DNA of 64,000 bases, from positions 372,001-436,000 of the forward strand of contig NZ_WEIO01000002.1 of NCBI RefSeq assembly GCF_009183655.1. Reading direction: 5' to 3'. Origin of the DNA: Bacillus aerolatus (GTDB lineage Bacteria; Bacillota; Bacilli; Bacillales; Domibacillaceae). Each line of letters begins with the position of its first letter. Positions within the stretch are counted from its first letter, which is position 1. The notes beneath the pieces were generated by a model. The model was not told where the DNA came from, did not search any database, and saw only the letters and a list, made by a program, of their open reading frames with translations. The position numbers and the translations under genes were made by a program. Below are positions 63,132 to 64,000 of this stretch, piece by piece.

Positions 63132-64000
63132 TTAACCTTTAAACCCTGTATTTGCTTTCACTGATACTTCAGCAAACCTGAGGGCATCTGCTTTGGCAGA
63201 AAGCACGGTTCCGATATAGCCGCCCAGGAAGCCGGCCGGAATGGAAACGATCGCCGGATTCGTTAATGGGAAGAGAGGAGTGCCAACGAAAATGGCTGCG
63301 CCCTCAGGACCTAAAACATTAGGGCTGACAGCGACTAACACTAATGCAGAAATCAGACCGGTTAACATAGCGGTAATAGCACCAGTTGTATTAAAGCGCT
63401 TCCAGTAAATTGTATACAAAATGACTGGAAGGTTGGCACTTGCTGCTACACAAAACGCAAGAGAAACGAGAAAAGCAACGTTCATCTTTTGGGCGAAAAG
63501 AGCGAGCGAGATAGATAGTACAGCGACAGAAATAGAGGCATAGCGGGCAGCGAGCATTTGCTGTCTTTCTGTCATTTTTCCTTTTTTAATAATTTCCCCA
63601 TAAATATCATGAGCAAAAGCGGAAGCGCCTGACAGGACGAGCCCGGCTACGACAGCAAGAATCGTGGCAAAAGCAACAGCTGAAACGAATGACATCAGCA
63701 TATCTCCGCCTAATGCTTGTGCAAGCAATGGAGCGGCCATATTTCCAGCTGCGTTGGCAGCGATGATTTCATTTGATCCGACAAATGCGGCAGCACCAAA
63801 GCCAAGAAAAATAGTCAGAATGTAAAAGATACCAACGATCCATGTAGCGACAACAACAGAACTTCTCGCTGTTTTCGCATCTTTTACGGTAAAGAAACGC
63901 ATCAAAATATGCGGAAGTCCGGCTGTACCAAGCACAAGAGCCATCGTCATCGACATCGTATCAACCGGGTTCGTATATTTCACGCCCGGATTTAAGAAAT
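63132..64000 (-). CDS. sodium:solute symporter (acetate/ActP-like), 5' partial
   Basis: The frame stays open to the end of the window, so the N-terminal part is missing. About 289 residues with at least six membrane helices remain. GTAGLPHILMRFFTVKDAKTAR and AGLVLSGASAFAHDIYGEI are hallmarks of the ActP/YwcA cation-acetate symporters, with AASANLPVILYTIYWKRFN nearer the C-terminus. It imports acetate or a related monocarboxylate with Na+. Confidence 0.88.
   Translation of the reverse strand, partial: FLNPGVKYTNPVDTMSMTMALVLGTAGLPHILMRFFTVKDAKTARSSVVVATWIVGIFYILTIFLGFGAAAFVGSNEIIAANAAGNMAAPLLAQALGGDMLMSFVSAVAFATILAVVAGLVLSGASAFAHDIYGEIIKKGKMTERQQMLAARYASISVAVLSISLALFAQKMNVAFLVSLAFCVAASANLPVILYTIYWKRFNTTGAITAMLTGLISALVLVAVSPNVLGPEGAAIFVGTPLFPLTNPAIVSIPAGFLGGYIGTVLSAKADALRFAEVSVKANTGFKG

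Overview
The window is chromosomal DNA of a Bacillaceae species (Firmicutes, moderately low G+C). Strong AGGAGG-type ribosome binding sites and the gene order lexA / yneA-yneB-ynzC-tkt-sirA-yneF-ynzD-ccdA-ccdC-yneK place it near Bacillus subtilis, although the accessory half (5-44 kb) has no direct counterpart there. The genus cannot be fixed from sequence reading alone. No tRNA, rRNA, CRISPR array or insertion sequence was seen.

Layout. (1) 1-4.9 kb: the end of an M20 amidohydrolase gene, then a leftward four-gene set for nitrogen compounds (ureohydrolase-like enzyme, glutaminase, YheO-type regulator, Nramp-fold transporter). The ureohydrolase and the transporter both lack residues that define their families. 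(2) 5.1-14.6 kb: a paeninodin-type lasso peptide operon with two cyclase-precursor pairs (C1-A1-C2-A2) followed by a shared kinase, RRE protein, leader peptidase, nucleotidyltransferase and ABC exporter. Precursor A1 is a close paeninodin relative. Precursor A2 has a predicted 42-residue core that begins with Asn and carries two Cys. (3) 14.6-38.9 kb: a B. subtilis eps-like exopolysaccharide operon with Wzz/BY-kinase modulators, an EAR-like RNA between epsB and epsC, sugar nucleotide enzymes, about eight glycosyltransferases, polymerase, flippase, pyruvyl- and acyltransferases. A SinR homologue lies inside it. Its distal part is AT-rich and contains a decayed glycosyltransferase. (4) 39-46 kb: two divergent right-handed beta-helix paralogues, one secreted and one without a signal peptide, a phosphoesterase and an FG-GAP-like protein. 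(5) 46-64 kb: conserved core: SOS genes, transketolase, sporulation and cytochrome c genes, SbcCD, a SCO protein, adeR-ald and a symporter fragment.

Main idea: 16-bp palindromes of the form GTTCTT-N4-AAGAAC, matching the SinR operator, occur twice in the lasso leader, once exactly between the -35 and -10 of the eps promoter, once just before epsA and once before the EAR. The encoded SinR homologue has a recognition helix almost identical to B. subtilis SinR. This predicts that lasso peptide production is tied to the biofilm matrix programme. That link is an inference from sequence and has not been tested.
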